In this document: piece after piece, positions 14,466 to 14,616 of the stretch
How positions within the stretch are numbered: position 1 is the stretch's first letter
Layout: the number at the start of each line of letters is the position of its first letter
Assembly (NCBI RefSeq): GCF_946220915.1
Contig: NZ_CAMIHH010000082.1
Location: forward strand, 1-14,616
DNA: 14,616 nt
From: an uncultured Flavobacterium sp.
Lineage (GTDB): Bacteria; Bacteroidota; Bacteroidia; Flavobacteriales; Flavobacteriaceae
Reading direction: 5' to 3'
Notes under the pieces: generated by a model
What the model saw: only the letters and a program-made list of their open reading frames with translations
Databases searched by the model: none
What the model was told of the DNA's origin: nothing
Position numbers and translations under genes: made by a program

Positions 14466-14473
14466 GGTTCTTA

Positions 14474-14511
14474 AATCTCATTTGAGAATATGAATTATAT
14501 CACCTGAGATT
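14474..14511. promoter_or_regulatory. Overlapping inverted repeats just after the predicted start site (candidate operator)
   Basis: TCTCATTTGAGA (14476-14487) is a perfect 5-base inverted repeat. AATCTCA (14474-14480) also pairs with TGAGATT (14505-14511). The half-site TCTCA/TGAGA thus occurs three times in 38 bases, in the leader of the 14534 gene. Protein binding or alternative RNA hairpins are both possible; role inferred. Confidence 0.4.
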
Positions 14512-14533
14512 ATTACATCTATTTATAAGAACT

Positions 14534-14616
14534 ATGAATTTAAAATACCTTAAGGAACAAGCTGAAATTACTATTAAAAACCTAAAAGATCATGGAAAGT
14601 TCCCCAAGGAAAATGA
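14534..14616 (+). CDS. Start of an AT-rich gene, product unknown (partial)
   Basis: An ATG at 14534 opens a frame with no stop for the 27 complete codons left in the window. The product begins MNLKYLKEQAEITIKNLKDH and is charged, Lys-rich and helical in pattern, with no signal peptide. The codons are AT-rich (roughly one third GC), unlike the neighbouring E1 gene. It is divergent from E1, with a promoter-like pair and inverted repeats upstream, which supports it being a real gene. I do not recognise the family from so short a piece. Confidence 0.55.
   Translation, partial: MNLKYLKEQAEITIKNLKDHGKFPKEN

Overview
The window looks like chromosomal DNA of a gliding or T9SS-bearing member of the Bacteroidota, most likely a Flavobacteriaceae species with moderate GC content. 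The evidence is a GldI-type gliding lipoprotein, a large secreted protein with a type IX secretion (T9SS) sorting tail, a fused alpha/beta 2-oxoacid dehydrogenase E1, and several upstream boxes of the Bacteroidota promoter form TAnnTTTG in place of Shine-Dalgarno sites. No rRNA, tRNA, CRISPR array, integrase or transposase was seen.

Layout. Positions 1-1281 (minus) hold most of a surface lipoprotein gene cut by the window start. It has a Gly/Ser linker and an AT-rich 3' end encoding an HxHP...SxxD motif that resembles a JAMM/MPN metal site. A divergent intergenic region with three alternating copies of an ACAGGTA motif leads into a plus-strand operon (1528-4219): nanoRNase/pAp phosphatase NrnA, the FKBP lipoprotein GldI, and a cyclophilin-FKBP fusion lipoprotein. 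A strong terminator separates it from a convergent small unknown gene (4299-4730, minus). A 3.1 kb gene (4977-8075, plus) encodes a secreted right-handed beta-helix protein. About 25 GGG-containing rungs are organised into a five-rung super-repeat of about 146 residues, ending in a T9SS tail.

Next come a DUF2071 gene (8127-8867, minus) and a remnant of an archaemetzincin-like protease (about 8952-9137, minus). These are followed by a DUF3817 membrane protein abutting a YbdG-type mechanosensitive channel (9150-10682, plus). A shared terminator precedes a minus-strand SDR reductase and an acyl-CoA thioesterase (10767-11931). A 442-base gene-free stretch (11932-12373) contains a compact structured repeat-like element, a CCCCTCT/AGAGGGG palindrome and a terminator. 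The fused E1 gene fills 12374-14350 (minus). A divergent AT-rich gene begins at 14534 and runs off the end.

How the genes fit together. The NrnA-GldI-PPIase cluster joins RNA-fragment turnover to envelope protein folding. GldI supports the gliding/T9SS apparatus, and the beta-helix protein is a predicted client of that apparatus. The remaining genes are mostly housekeeping: branched-chain 2-oxoacid oxidation, acyl-CoA hydrolysis and osmotic protection. The most unusual items are the two-composition lipoprotein with a JAMM-like tail, the nested super-repeat, the alternating ACAGGTA repeats, the metzincin remnant and the structured element near 12.2 kb. I did not find a complete, clearly new multi-gene system.
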